Below are positions 9,901 through 17,318 of a stretch of DNA of 64,000 bases, in pieces. A program made the position numbers and the translations under genes. This stretch comes from UMGS1532 sp045594795 (GTDB taxonomy: Bacteria; Bacillota; Clostridia; Oscillospirales; Acutalibacteraceae). The stretch is from assembly GCA_045594795.1 (NCBI GenBank), contig JAZNZF010000001.1, positions 1 to 64,000 of the forward strand. The letters are read 5' to 3'. The notes beneath the pieces are model-generated. The model ran no database searches. It had not been told where the DNA came from and saw only the letters and a list, made by a program, of their open reading frames with translations. How positions within the stretch are numbered: the stretch's first letter is position 1; every line of letters starts with the position of its first letter.

Positions 9901-10432
9901 AAAGACTCATAACAACCTGTTTTAAAAACGAATCATCATATCCATTTTGTAACAACTCCAAAAGTTCGTTAAACTGAGTTGAGTTTTCATTGTGTTTAGC
10001 TTTAATTAGGTTATTAAGAATTTCATTGTAATCTTCATAAACCTCGGAAATATCAGTAGTTTTAAAGTCCGAGGAAATGTTAATTAAATTAAAATACTCT
10101 TTTACTACAAATATACAAAAAGAGTCAATTGTGCAAATTTTTGCGCTTTTTATAAGTATATTTTGTCTTAGCAACAAATGATTGTTTGGATTGTCATTTA
10201 GCAATGCTTTGAGTTTGGTCTCAATTTTAAGCTTAAGCTCGGCAGCTGCTGCATTTGTAAAGGTTACAATTAAAGCGCGATTTGCCATTAACGGATTTTT
10301 TTCATCACAAAAGCGCTGCATAACTCTTTCTACTAATACAGCGGTTTTACCCGAACCTGCCGCCGCAGAAACGAGAACGTTTCCATTAGCATTTACAGCA
10401 TCCTGTTGCGGTTTAGTTAATTTTAATGCCAT
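6965..10432 (-). CDS. addA: Helicase-exonuclease AddAB, subunit A
   Basis: AddA is the 3'-5' helicase and nuclease of the AddAB complex that resects double-strand breaks to Chi. The protein of about 1155 residues has the UvrD-type P-loop SAAAGSGKTAVLVERV near residue 30, helicase motif II VDEYQDTN near 390, and LYVALTRACEKL near 830. The C-terminal RecB nuclease motif is IVDYKTD near 1100. GTG at 10441 is too close to AAGGAGA, so ATG at 10432 (8-base spacing) is chosen. This start lies inside the 3' end of addB, so the subunits are coupled. Confidence 0.96.
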   Translation of the reverse strand: MALKLTKPQQDAVNANGNVLVSAAAGSGKTAVLVERVMQRFCDEKNPLMANRALIVTFTNAAAAELKLKIETKLKALLNDNPNNHLLLRQNILIKSAKICTIDSFCIFVVKEYFNLINISSDFKTTDISEVYEDYNEILNNLIKAKHNENSTQFNELLELLQNGYDDSFLKQVVMSLYNKSCSMPYQENWLDEIANLYKDSAEDLKKSKWVACICDSAIKDAQDAYYLSKKLYDEASAENSFFEKYSSALMERINFAKNVLEALKYRNWQLVYELANNHVSDSIRKNATKNQIVSNLISASKDAQKDLIKTLCDAFQYGEETAIKSLNKAGKCVKLAVEITKEYLNAIKEYSHKNNVYTFDQIEHLALKLFTEHSEIVYDDFALNFDAILVDEYQDTNNLQDEIFNILSRKNGQLFMVGDVKQSIYGFRNANPDNFLKRKELYPDYLPDSDNSKVLLSGNFRSRADICKFVNYIFKGYMTKADADMDYSAEEELIPLGDYPDNNENAVESYIVVSAECENNAVAEANFIADYIERTLKKEAFLKDENGGLRKAGFNDFCVIMRSPKNKIKDYVSVFKQRGIPVSTPAQKFSESTEIIDALSMLKSINNFNDNLSIAALLKSPIFRFNENELASVRVNDKNVPLYINLKNAAKNGNEKAEYAYYFLNRASKLSAIVPLDKLLNKLFSELGFMEIYSCLQNGEMRKANLRLLVEKAAAFNSSDSGIDEFIRYIESDKNKALSANIVSSTESVKIMSVHNSKGLQFPICIICDLGTKFNLTDAQSKIVCDDNYGVAFDYFDSEYGSVITPISKTAIKKATILRTYKEELRLLYVALTRACEKLVLVSSSKNVDSYLEKLSEISYYNSSGLLPFNKNSIYRGNSYAEWIFSAIICNSNAKQLRRGSWDIKEINYDTKFTAEIYYPKAERIDTVNDEIKDVNIDFGDKFLYKYPYECLDSIPAKTSVTDILGATKANALTFKTLPGFMSESGFTSAEKGTATHKFMQFCDYDAAAIDIESEISRLYEWQYISTSEAEVIDKQSVKAFFDSYVYGMIQKAVRIHKEYRFLTKIAVSEINSKINGFDNEFSVVQGVADCVIENENDIVIVDYKTDKTDDAAKLIARYSKQLSLYAQALEKIFNKPVSSKIIYSFYLKKCIEL

Positions 10433-13400
10433 CAGAAACACTCTCCTTAATAATATCCATTACTTCATCCTTGCCCATTGATGTTACGGTAGTGGCAATA
10501 TTTTCGCGGTCTTTTTGACAAATATTTTTATAGTCGCACCAAGCACACGTTTGGTGTTGCGCATCAGAATTACATGGCGCTGGCGCTATTTCACCATTAA
10601 CAAGAGAACGGCACATCGAACTGAATTTTTGTTTAACATATTTGAAAACTTGTTGAAATTCCTCGTTTGTAAGGGTGCTCGAGGTTTTACTAAAGCATCC
10701 ATCTGCTTTAACGGTTGCAGGCATATAGCTTCCGTTAGGGTCCATAGCTAAAACAATTTCGACATCCTCTAAAACTACACCTTTAGCTTTAGCCGCATTG
10801 TTGGATTTTTTATCGATTCCTGTGTGTTTAATATGATTTAAAGGCTGATAAATAATTCCTGCAGGTAAATTGCCCAAGCTGCCATCGTCGCATATTGCAC
10901 ACAAATATATAAGCATTTGAAGATTTAGCCCATATAAAATATCGGGCAGTTTAAAGGTTTTTGTACCTGTCTTGTAATCAACGATTCTTATGTACGACTT
11001 GCCGTTAATCATAGCAGCATCAACCCTGTCAACAATACCGCCAATTTTAGCAGAAAAATCTTGTTCTTCAATAGACAACGGCGGAATTTGTCCGTTTTCG
11101 CTTATTTTTAATTCAAAAGCAACTGGTTTAAAACTGCTTAATTTAAGCTCATTTACGACGTACGGTACCAAATCGTACAACATGTCGGCTATTCGCTTTA
11201 AAAGATACCTGCCCTCCCCGTCAAGAGCAACACCTTCACCAACCGTTAGATTAATATATTCAGAAATTAATTCATTAATTAAATCTCTTAACTCATTGTA
11301 ATTTAAATTTACTGCAAACTCAAAATCCTTACACAGTACCTTTTCGAGAACATAATGCGCTATAGTACCGCGTTGCATAAACTTAAAATCAATTTTTTCG
11401 CGAGTTGAAATATTTAACCCGTATTTAAAGAAATACGCATATGGGCACTTATAAAATTGTTCAAGCTTGCTTGGTGAGATATACAGATTTGTTCCATAGG
11501 TTAATTTAGCCACATATTTATCTATCTTTGGCATATAAGAACTATCGAAAGAAACAATATTACTGATTAATTCTTTAGTTTTTTCGTCTACTCCGTCCGC
11601 CTTTGCCAAGTTGCATAAACCGTCTTTATTGTTATTTTTTGATAAAACAGATACAGCTTGCATCGGGGTTTCAATTTGTTCAAAAGGATTTTCTTTACTT
11701 GGTGAATATTCCTCTTTCAAATTTAGGGCAGAAACAATTTGTTTATATGTTGTTGAATAATCACAAACATTGCTATAATCACTACTATGTGCAAGCATGT
11801 ACACCGAATCAGAGGCAGAAGTAAGAGCTTTATAAAGCATATACTCCTCCTCAATGCTACGAGATATATAGTCATCACATAGGTTAATTTCAAGGCCTTG
11901 CAGAAATCCTTTTTCTGTGCTATTAAATATTCCACAAGATTTATATTCTGCAGGGAATTCGCCATAATTCATACCTAATACAAAGGTGTTTTTAACATCT
12001 AACGATACTACTCTATCGGCGCTTATAAATGAAACCTGGTCTAAACCTTGAGGCACACCGCCCAAGGTGGAATTTACAAAACACAAATTAAGGATATCAT
12101 AAAACTCTTTAATGGATAAAACGTCCTCACCGTAGCAGGTGTAGATAGTGTCAAAAATGTTATTAATCATATTCCAACCATTTGCAAGATATTGAGAAAG
12201 ATTAGAATCGGTTTCATCTAACTCTACTGCATAATCGGTTAAATGTTTTGATACACGGCATTTCTCAATTAACTTATATATCGCGCGACAATATTCGGCG
12301 CCCGTAGTATTCTTTAGCTTACTTAGTGCAATTAACGGGGAAACTATTTTTAACCTTAATTCATTGTATTTTGTAAGCTTATTCTTTATTTCATCGGGAT
12401 TCTTTTCTTGTAGTCCGTAAGGATTCTTAACAAAATCACTTAACCATTCTTCCCCATCGATACCCCACATATATATATAGTTATCAATTTCGTTTATTTC
12501 TTCTTGGGAAAGGTCGGTTAATCCTGATTTTAAAAATTTATATATTTCTTTTGTTCTAAAGTTTCGTGAAGCGCGTAATGCCGAAAGTATAAAAGTGCAT
12601 ATAGGTAATTCTGAAAGACTTAATTTTTCGTCTATATACAAAGGTACGTTAACTTTTTTGAAAATTTCTTTAGCTGCAACTGAATAGTTAGATGCATTGC
12701 GAGCTATTAACGCAAAATCACGAAATCTAAGGTTTTGTGTGCGAACGAGATAATGTATTTTAGATGCAGCATATTCAAGTTCGTCATACTTAGAATCAGC
12801 AGATACAGCGTTAATTGCAATATTATTATCCGATTTTATATTATCGACAAGTAACCTTTGCAGGTCAGATAAATTGTTTTTATAGTAGGTGTCTGACGAA
12901 AGCTTTTTAATTTCAATCCGTTTATTTAAACCATCAGCTAATGCTTTAATATTTTTAAAAGTATCGTTTACGTTAGCAAATACAGAAAACTCATTATCAA
13001 AGTCACTATTGGTACATAATGCAATTTGAACATTATTACACTCTGAAATCGCTTGTTTTAATATTTTATACTGCTGCCCTGAAAAGCCTGTAAAGCCGTA
13101 AATAAATACCGATTTATTTTTAAAATATCCATTGTCTTTTATTTTGTTATATGCAAATGTTAGTTCGTCCACTGGGTCAATGAATGTACTGCCTAAAAGA
13201 GAATCGTAAGCATTCATTATAAGTGACAGCTCATTAAGTTTTAATGCAAGCGCCCCGTTATTAAGTTTTTCAGCAGCACTACTTAATTGCTTTGAGGTAA
13301 CTGCTTGCTGTTTTAGTTCTACAACAGCGTTACAAATAGTAGGTATTGAATTAAAAGACAGATTATCTAATTCGAAAAACGATAGCTCTCCCCTAAGGTT

Positions 13401-13691
13401 TTTAAGCGCCTTATGCATAAGCATTGTTCTTGTGCTATCATCAACAGTTTTAGCAGTATTTCCACCATATATTCTCTTTATTTCATTAGCAAGACTCGTA
13501 AAATTAAATAATGATATATATGTTGTAAACCTGGGTGAAATTTTATTAAGCAATTCTCTTTCTGCATCGAATGAAAATTGTTCGGGAACAATTAATATAA
13601 CCTGATTACCGTTTTCAGCTTCGGCTTTTATATTGCTAAACATTTGGTCTTTTTTGCCAGTTTTAGCTTGTCCTAAATAAAAAGTCAACAT
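10413..13691 (-). CDS. addB: Helicase-exonuclease AddAB, subunit B
   Basis: The 1092-residue AddB partner supplies the second nuclease and Chi recognition. The nuclease motif RIVDYKTGTK lies near residue 900. The four iron-sulfur cysteines are present: one in KCPYAYFFKYG near 765 and a C-x2-C-x5-C set (CAWCDYKNIC) near 1055. The N-terminal Walker A-like loop reads GQAKTGKK, with lysine in place of the usual Ser/Thr. The ATG at 13691 follows AAGGCGGTG. It is the first gene of the addBA operon, and the addA start overlaps its end by about 20 bases. Confidence 0.95.
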   Translation of the reverse strand: MLTFYLGQAKTGKKDQMFSNIKAEAENGNQVILIVPEQFSFDAERELLNKISPRFTTYISLFNFTSLANEIKRIYGGNTAKTVDDSTRTMLMHKALKNLRGELSFFELDNLSFNSIPTICNAVVELKQQAVTSKQLSSAAEKLNNGALALKLNELSLIMNAYDSLLGSTFIDPVDELTFAYNKIKDNGYFKNKSVFIYGFTGFSGQQYKILKQAISECNNVQIALCTNSDFDNEFSVFANVNDTFKNIKALADGLNKRIEIKKLSSDTYYKNNLSDLQRLLVDNIKSDNNIAINAVSADSKYDELEYAASKIHYLVRTQNLRFRDFALIARNASNYSVAAKEIFKKVNVPLYIDEKLSLSELPICTFILSALRASRNFRTKEIYKFLKSGLTDLSQEEINEIDNYIYMWGIDGEEWLSDFVKNPYGLQEKNPDEIKNKLTKYNELRLKIVSPLIALSKLKNTTGAEYCRAIYKLIEKCRVSKHLTDYAVELDETDSNLSQYLANGWNMINNIFDTIYTCYGEDVLSIKEFYDILNLCFVNSTLGGVPQGLDQVSFISADRVVSLDVKNTFVLGMNYGEFPAEYKSCGIFNSTEKGFLQGLEINLCDDYISRSIEEEYMLYKALTSASDSVYMLAHSSDYSNVCDYSTTYKQIVSALNLKEEYSPSKENPFEQIETPMQAVSVLSKNNNKDGLCNLAKADGVDEKTKELISNIVSFDSSYMPKIDKYVAKLTYGTNLYISPSKLEQFYKCPYAYFFKYGLNISTREKIDFKFMQRGTIAHYVLEKVLCKDFEFAVNLNYNELRDLINELISEYINLTVGEGVALDGEGRYLLKRIADMLYDLVPYVVNELKLSSFKPVAFELKISENGQIPPLSIEEQDFSAKIGGIVDRVDAAMINGKSYIRIVDYKTGTKTFKLPDILYGLNLQMLIYLCAICDDGSLGNLPAGIIYQPLNHIKHTGIDKKSNNAAKAKGVVLEDVEIVLAMDPNGSYMPATVKADGCFSKTSSTLTNEEFQQVFKYVKQKFSSMCRSLVNGEIAPAPCNSDAQHQTCAWCDYKNICQKDRENIATTVTSMGKDEVMDIIKESVSDGIKIN

Positions 13692-13724
13692 TTACTACAC
13701 CGCCTTGCTAAATATTTTATAATT

Positions 13725-13753
13725 ATTATAACAGATTATAAGACCGATTAAAA
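13725..13753 (-). promoter_or_regulatory. Probable promoter of addBA
   Basis: TATAAT (13725-13730) is preceded 17 bases upstream by a weak -35, TTTTAA (13748-13753). It lies between bofA and addB. The -10 is perfect but the -35 is poor. Confidence 0.45.
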
Positions 13754-13758
13754 GTACA

Positions 13759-14013
13759 TTAAACAAAAATTAAATTACAAATTAGTAAAAATATAACCCC
13801 TGGTGCACCTGTAGCTGCTGAAAATGTTAAAGTGTATATATTTATCGGACAGTTAAACTTAAGTTGTAAACCTAAATAATGACATATTACAAGCAACACA
13901 ACCCCTATTACAGCGGTATAAGCTACCGTTTTTATAAAGCGTTTTGTTTTAATTGCAAAATACAAATAAAATATTAAGTAAATTGAGGATAAAAGGTATA
14001 TAGAATATAACAA
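13759..14013 (-). CDS. BofA-like pro-sigmaK processing inhibitor family protein
   Basis: The 84-residue, very hydrophobic protein has about three membrane segments. Its second half (FNCPINIYTLTFSAATGAPG, residues 53-72, then a hydrophobic tail) matches the BofA layout: P-x-N-x-x-T, a small-residue stretch, G-x-PG and a final helix. BofA inhibits SpoIVFB processing of pro-sigmaK in the outer forespore membrane of Bacillus. The start is TTG at 14013, with GGAGG 8 bases upstream, but that site is part of a terminator-like hairpin. Family assignment rests on the C-terminal pattern, and the function in this organism is inferred. Confidence 0.65.
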   Translation of the reverse strand: MLYSIYLLSSIYLIFYLYFAIKTKRFIKTVAYTAVIGVVLLVICHYLGLQLKFNCPINIYTLTFSAATGAPGVIFLLICNLIFV

Positions 14014-14063
14014 AAAAACAACCTCCGTTCATGCTAATAAATATGCCTGCATGTACGAAGGTT
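14012..14063 (-). terminator. Terminator-like hairpin overlapping the bofA ribosome site and start
   Basis: On the minus strand a 15-bp imperfect stem (arms 14049-14063 and 14020-14034, 14-base loop) starts 4 bases after the sugar transferase stop. It is followed almost at once by seven T residues (14012-14018). The 3' arm contains the GGAGG of bofA, and the T run leads into its TTG start. It looks like the terminator of the sugar transferase operon and could also mask bofA translation. Confidence 0.7.
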
Positions 14064-14067
14064 ATTA

Positions 14068-14751
14068 CTATTTAAGCACCGCCAAAACCGTGTTTAAAAT
14101 AATTTTTAAATCGGTTAGTAAGCTAAAGTTTTCTAAATATTCTAAATTATATTTCATTTTTTGTGGCAAGATTTCATTTATATAAGTAGCATCGACGTCG
14201 GCACATTCGCTTAAAAGCTTTGATTCGTCTTTATACTCAATGCTTGCGGCAGACGTAACACCTGCAGGTAATAAAAGAGTTGCAAGCATTTCGTCGGTGT
14301 AAGCATTAACGTATTTTTGAACCTCAGGGCGAGTACCTACAAAGCTCATACTACCCCCTAAAATATTAAAAAGCTGTGGAAGTTCGTCAACTCTAAATTT
14401 GCGTAAAGCCTTGCCAATTCTTGTAATTCTACAATCATTATCAGTAGTAACTAAACTGCCTATTTTATCGGCATTATTAACCATAGTTCTGAATTTTATA
14501 ATATTAAAACTTTTAAGATTTTTGGTTATTCTTTTTTGCAAATAAAATACGGGGAATCCAGAATCTAAAACAATAATTATCGATAAAATTAAATAAATTG
14601 GCAAAAGGATTAAAATAAGCACTAAAGAAAAAATTATATCAAATAATCTTTTAATTTTTAGCTGAAAGCGTTTTTTGTTTAGCGTATCATAATACTTTTT
14701 TACATCATCATTTTTAAGGCTTTCGGGAAGATTTTGCCATTTACAAAGCAT
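14068..14751 (-). CDS. Bacterial sugar transferase (undecaprenyl-phosphate phosphosugar transferase, PglC-like)
   Basis: The protein has one strong hydrophobic segment near residues 38-62, then KSFNIIKFRTMVNNAD, TRIGKALRKFRVDELPQLFN and FVGTRPEV, the signature order of the WcaJ/PglC family. These enzymes move a phosphosugar from a UDP-sugar to undecaprenyl phosphate at the inner membrane face to begin glycan assembly. The size of 227 residues is that of the minimal catalytic domain. A GTG at 14757 is possible, but ATG at 14751 is preferred because it overlaps the aminotransferase stop (TAATG) and has GGAGGAG at correct spacing. The substrate sugar cannot be told. Confidence 0.9.
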   Translation of the reverse strand: MLCKWQNLPESLKNDDVKKYYDTLNKKRFQLKIKRLFDIIFSLVLILILLPIYLILSIIIVLDSGFPVFYLQKRITKNLKSFNIIKFRTMVNNADKIGSLVTTDNDCRITRIGKALRKFRVDELPQLFNILGGSMSFVGTRPEVQKYVNAYTDEMLATLLLPAGVTSAASIEYKDESKLLSECADVDATYINEILPQKMKYNLEYLENFSLLTDLKIILNTVLAVLK

Positions 14752-15950
14752 TAGCACTCCTCCATTGTTTCTTTGAAAGCTTTAATTACATAATCGACCT
14801 GTTCGTCGGTCATAGAATTAAACACCGGCAAAGAAATTTCGTTAATATAATTATTATACGCTACGGGGAAATCTTTTATATTAAATCCAAGGTTTTTATA
14901 TGCAGTAAGCAAAGGTAAAGGTTTGTAATGAACGTTACAACAAACGCCTTTTTCAGCCATTTTAATAATAAATTTGTTTCTATAGTCTTCATTGTCTTTG
15001 GTAAAACGCAACAGATACAGATGTCCGCTTGAATAATAGCTATCCGTGGAATGAGTTTGAGTGACAACCGGAAGGTCTTTAAAAGCCGAATTAAACTTAT
15101 TAATTATATTTTGCCTATGGCTTAAGTATTGGTCATATTTTTTTAACTGATGTATACCTATAGATGCCATAATATCAGTCATATTGCATTTATAATATGG
15201 GGCAATAATGTCGTACTCCCAAGCGCCTTTTTGTGATTTAGAGAGTGCATCCTTTGATTGACCGTGAAGTGATAATAGTTGATACATATGATATAACTCA
15301 TTTGAATCCACACCATCTTTATGCGTCCAAGTAACCGCACCACCCTCAGCAGTAGTTAAGTTTTTAACAGCATGGAAAGAAAAGGCAGTAAAATCAGCAT
15401 ATGTGCATGATTTTTTGCCTAAATACTCTGCGCCCAGAGAGTGAGCTGCGTCGGTAATAATAACTATCCTGCCAAATTGTCTTTGTAATTCAGTTTTAGG
15501 AACAAATTTATTTTTGTTATTTACAACTATGTTTTTAAGAGCAGAATAATCACAAGGGATACCGGCAACATCAACAGGAATTATTGCTTTAGTTTTTTCG
15601 TTAATTGCACTATTCACAGCGTCATAGTCAATCAAAAAATCGCTATGCATGCAATCAACCAAAACGGGCTTTGCGCCAACATGGCAAATTGCAGCAGCAG
15701 TAGCTGTATAGGTGTAAGCAGAGGTAATTACCTCATCGCCCTCACCAATTCCTAAAACACGTAACGTAAGCTCTAATGCTGCTGTAGCAGAATTAAGGCA
15801 AACCGTCATATCGGTACCGCAGTACTCAGAAATCATTTTCTCAAAAAGCTTAGTTTTAGGGCCTGTTGTTATCCAACCTGAACGCAGTGTATCAACTACC
15901 TCAGCTATTTCGTCTTCAGCGATTAGTGGAGGAGAAAAAGGTATTTCCAT
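14751..15950 (-). CDS. DegT/DnrJ/EryC1/StrS family PLP-dependent sugar aminotransferase
   Basis: The 399-residue protein begins IPFSPPLIAEDEIAEVVDTL, typical of ArnB/PglE-like aminotransferases. It carries TDAAHSLGAEY near residue 165 and the PLP-lysine motif SFHAVKNLTTAEGGA near residue 188. The family converts keto-deoxysugar nucleotides to 4-amino sugars. Immediate coupling to a PglC-like transferase suggests the pair makes and loads an amino sugar for a surface glycan or glycoprotein, although no dehydratase or acetyltransferase is nearby. It has its own promoter and is the first gene of the operon. Confidence 0.93.
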   Translation of the reverse strand: MEIPFSPPLIAEDEIAEVVDTLRSGWITTGPKTKLFEKMISEYCGTDMTVCLNSATAALELTLRVLGIGEGDEVITSAYTYTATAAAICHVGAKPVLVDCMHSDFLIDYDAVNSAINEKTKAIIPVDVAGIPCDYSALKNIVVNNKNKFVPKTELQRQFGRIVIITDAAHSLGAEYLGKKSCTYADFTAFSFHAVKNLTTAEGGAVTWTHKDGVDSNELYHMYQLLSLHGQSKDALSKSQKGAWEYDIIAPYYKCNMTDIMASIGIHQLKKYDQYLSHRQNIINKFNSAFKDLPVVTQTHSTDSYYSSGHLYLLRFTKDNEDYRNKFIIKMAEKGVCCNVHYKPLPLLTAYKNLGFNIKDFPVAYNNYINEISLPVFNSMTDEQVDYVIKAFKETMEEC

Positions 15951-15981
15951 TTAAAACATCTCCAAAAAAATTGTTGAGTTT

Positions 15982-16010
15982 ATTATAGCATGAACAAAGA
16001 ATTAAGTCAA
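15982..16010 (-). promoter_or_regulatory. Sigma-A promoter of the aminotransferase/sugar transferase operon
   Basis: TTGACT (16005-16010) and TATAAT (15982-15987) are spaced by 17 bases and lie 32 bases upstream of the aminotransferase ATG, which is preceded by GGAGATG. Confidence 0.8.
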
Positions 16011-16019
16011 TTATTCATA

Positions 16020-16037
16020 ATTCTTCTGCGAAAGAAT
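16020..16037. repeat. Small hairpin resembling one unit of the array at 17030-17207
   Basis: ATTCTT (16020-16025) and AAGAAT (16032-16037) form a perfect 6-bp stem around a 6-base loop. On the minus strand the stem is followed by TATGAAT, close to the ATGAAAT spacer of the array. It may mark the other edge of the accessory block. The bases from 16038 to 16158 hold nothing recognisable. Confidence 0.3.
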
Positions 16038-16158
16038 CTTCCTTATGCATTTAAATTTAAAATCCAGCCGAGAATAATCGACAGGGTTTTGCTATGAAAG
16101 GATTGTACGAATTCGATCTTGTTTGAATTTTCTACCTATGGGTTTGGACCCTCATAAA

Positions 16159-16656
16159 TCAATCGATAATTATCCTATCTATTTCTTCTTTCTTTTTTAT
16201 ATAAACAACTTTTTCTTTATGAGGTTCTAAAATTCTAATGATTTCTTTCATATTAGTGTTTTGAAAAGTATTAGTCCATTTCAAAAGGTCGCAAACAGAT
16301 TTTAATGTCTCTTTTTTACCTTTTTCAAGCCCTACTCTTCTTTTGATATATCTCTTAATTATGCGAAATCTATATAACCATTTTGGAATGTCCAACACAT
16401 AAATTACATCAGCATCTTCAAAACTTTTCTGTACCCAAGCATAATAAACACCATCTATTATCCAATCAGATTGTTGTAATATATCCTTCAACATTTGATT
16501 ACGCTTTTCTATGGGCGTTTTGACTCCGTATGAATTTCGGCTATTATCCCATTGAATATCATCTAAATCAAAATTCGGTATATTGTATTTTTCAGATAGT
16601 CTTTTTGCTAAATATGTTTTACCCGAACCACTGCAACCGATTATTCGGATTTTCAT
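16159..16656 (-). CDS. P-loop NTPase, adenylate kinase/FlaR (topology modulation)-like
   Basis: The 165-residue protein begins with a clean Walker A loop, MKIRIIGCSGSGKTYLAKRL, then FDLDDIQWD, SDWIIDGVYYAW and DVIYVLDIPKW. A basic RRVGLEKGKKETL lid-like segment follows. This is the small kinase-like family often labelled topology modulation protein or AAA family ATPase, whose substrate is unknown. The frame runs 20 codons further upstream, but AAAGGAG lies 8 bases before the ATG at 16656. That ATG overlaps the stop of the upstream four-helix-bundle gene (ATGA). It belongs to an accessory-looking block. Confidence 0.85.
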   Translation of the reverse strand: MKIRIIGCSGSGKTYLAKRLSEKYNIPNFDLDDIQWDNSRNSYGVKTPIEKRNQMLKDILQQSDWIIDGVYYAWVQKSFEDADVIYVLDIPKWLYRFRIIKRYIKRRVGLEKGKKETLKSVCDLLKWTNTFQNTNMKEIIRILEPHKEKVVYIKKKEEIDRIIID

Positions 16657-16999
16657 TTGATATTCTCCTTTGCGGTGTTGATAGAGGCGATTAATATTCT
16701 GCGTATTGTACCACATTGATTATATAAATCTTTTGCAATTTCTCGTTCTATCAAATCAGATTTTACAAACAGTTCAATCCAATATTCTGTTTCATAATAT
16801 TCTTTGAGAGATATTTGAAGCTTTGCAAAAAAATCAGGTTTACCGTGAGCATAATTTGCTTCGTGAATATTAGCACCAATGCTTGTTGCGGAACGCTCTA
16901 ATTGATTAACAAGAGAATAATGTCCCTTTATATTTTACAAAGTTTTATGACTTTTACGGAAAAGTCCATTGATAAGTCGATAAGTTTATTTTCTTTCAA
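16653..16999 (-). pseudogene. Four-helix bundle protein (23S rRNA IVS/S23-like), frameshifted
   Basis: From TTG at 16999 (GAGGTG upstream) the frame reads LKENKLIDLSMDFSVKVIKL, the usual start of the family, then hits a stop after LCKI. In another frame it resumes with GHYSLVNQLERSATSIGANI, HEANYAHGKPDFFAKLQISL and KEYYETEYWIELFVK, the conserved core, and ends at a TGA that overlaps the next gene (ATGA). Adding one A to the four-A run at 16933-16936 restores a complete protein of about 115 residues. So this is either a recent single-base frameshift or a sequencing error. The family is the S23/IVS four-helix bundle, related to Avd proteins, probably nucleic acid binding. A TATAAT lies at 17019-17024. 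Confidence 0.8.
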
Positions 17000-17029
17000 T
17001 AATATCACCTCTGCAAACATTATAACATG

Positions 17030-17207
17030 TTCAATGAAATATTGCTACGCAATATGAAATAATCCTTCGGATTATGAAATTTGATGCTTACGCATCAAGT
17101 GAAATAAAATAAATCCCTCATACGCCGCAGCGTATTTCATAGCGACAGCTATTTCATATGCCGATAGGCATATTTCACAAATCCCACAAGGGATTTATTT
17201 CATTGAA
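17030..17207. repeat. Array of seven different short hairpins bounded by 12-bp inverted repeats
   Basis: The ends are TTCAATGAAATA (17030-17041) and TATTTCATTGAA (17196-17207), perfect inverted repeats. Between them are seven perfect stems of 5-7 bp with 3-4 base loops: 17039-17055, 17059-17075, 17081-17098, 17120-17135, 17139-17152, 17156-17173 and 17179-17196. Stem sequences all differ. Spacers are GAAAT in the left half and ATTTC in the right half, so polarity flips near 17106-17119. An 11-base copy, AAATAAATCCC (17107-17117), can pair with GGGATTTATTT (17190-17200) and compete with the last hairpin. The right end abuts the tRNA-Gly terminator, and the left end leads into the four-helix-bundle gene. 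Confidence 0.85.
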
Positions 17208-17236
17208 AAAAGCACCGACAATGTCGATGCTTTTTT
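17206..17236 (-). terminator. Intrinsic terminator of tRNA-Gly
   Basis: A stem with arms 17206-17220 and 222-236 of this kilobase (AAAAAAGCACCGACA and TGTCGATGCTTTTTT on the plus strand, one G-U pair in the minus RNA) lies 2 bases after the tRNA CCA end. It has T runs on both strands, so it can work in both directions. Confidence 0.85.
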
Positions 17237-17237
17237 C

Positions 17238-17311
<74 letters not shown>

Positions 17312-17318
17312 AGCTAAC

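Larger units (their letters stand above)
16020..17207. other. Candidate accessory insertion (hairpin array, four-helix-bundle gene, kinase-like gene)
   Basis: The block sits between a core tRNA-Gly/Clp region and a sugar operon. It holds a frameshifted small gene, a kinase-like gene coupled to it by ATGA, and a terminal hairpin array ending exactly at a tRNA terminator. No transposase, integrase or target-site duplication was seen, so the boundaries are an inference. Confidence 0.35.

Noticed and set aside
16038..16158. Possible integrase or transposase remnant next to the kinase-like gene
   Set aside because: All frames are short and none gives a recognisable motif on either strand.
17030..17207. 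Hairpin array considered as a CRISPR array
   Set aside because: There is no constant repeat with variable spacers. The stems differ and only a 5-base spacer recurs, in two orientations. No cas genes are near.
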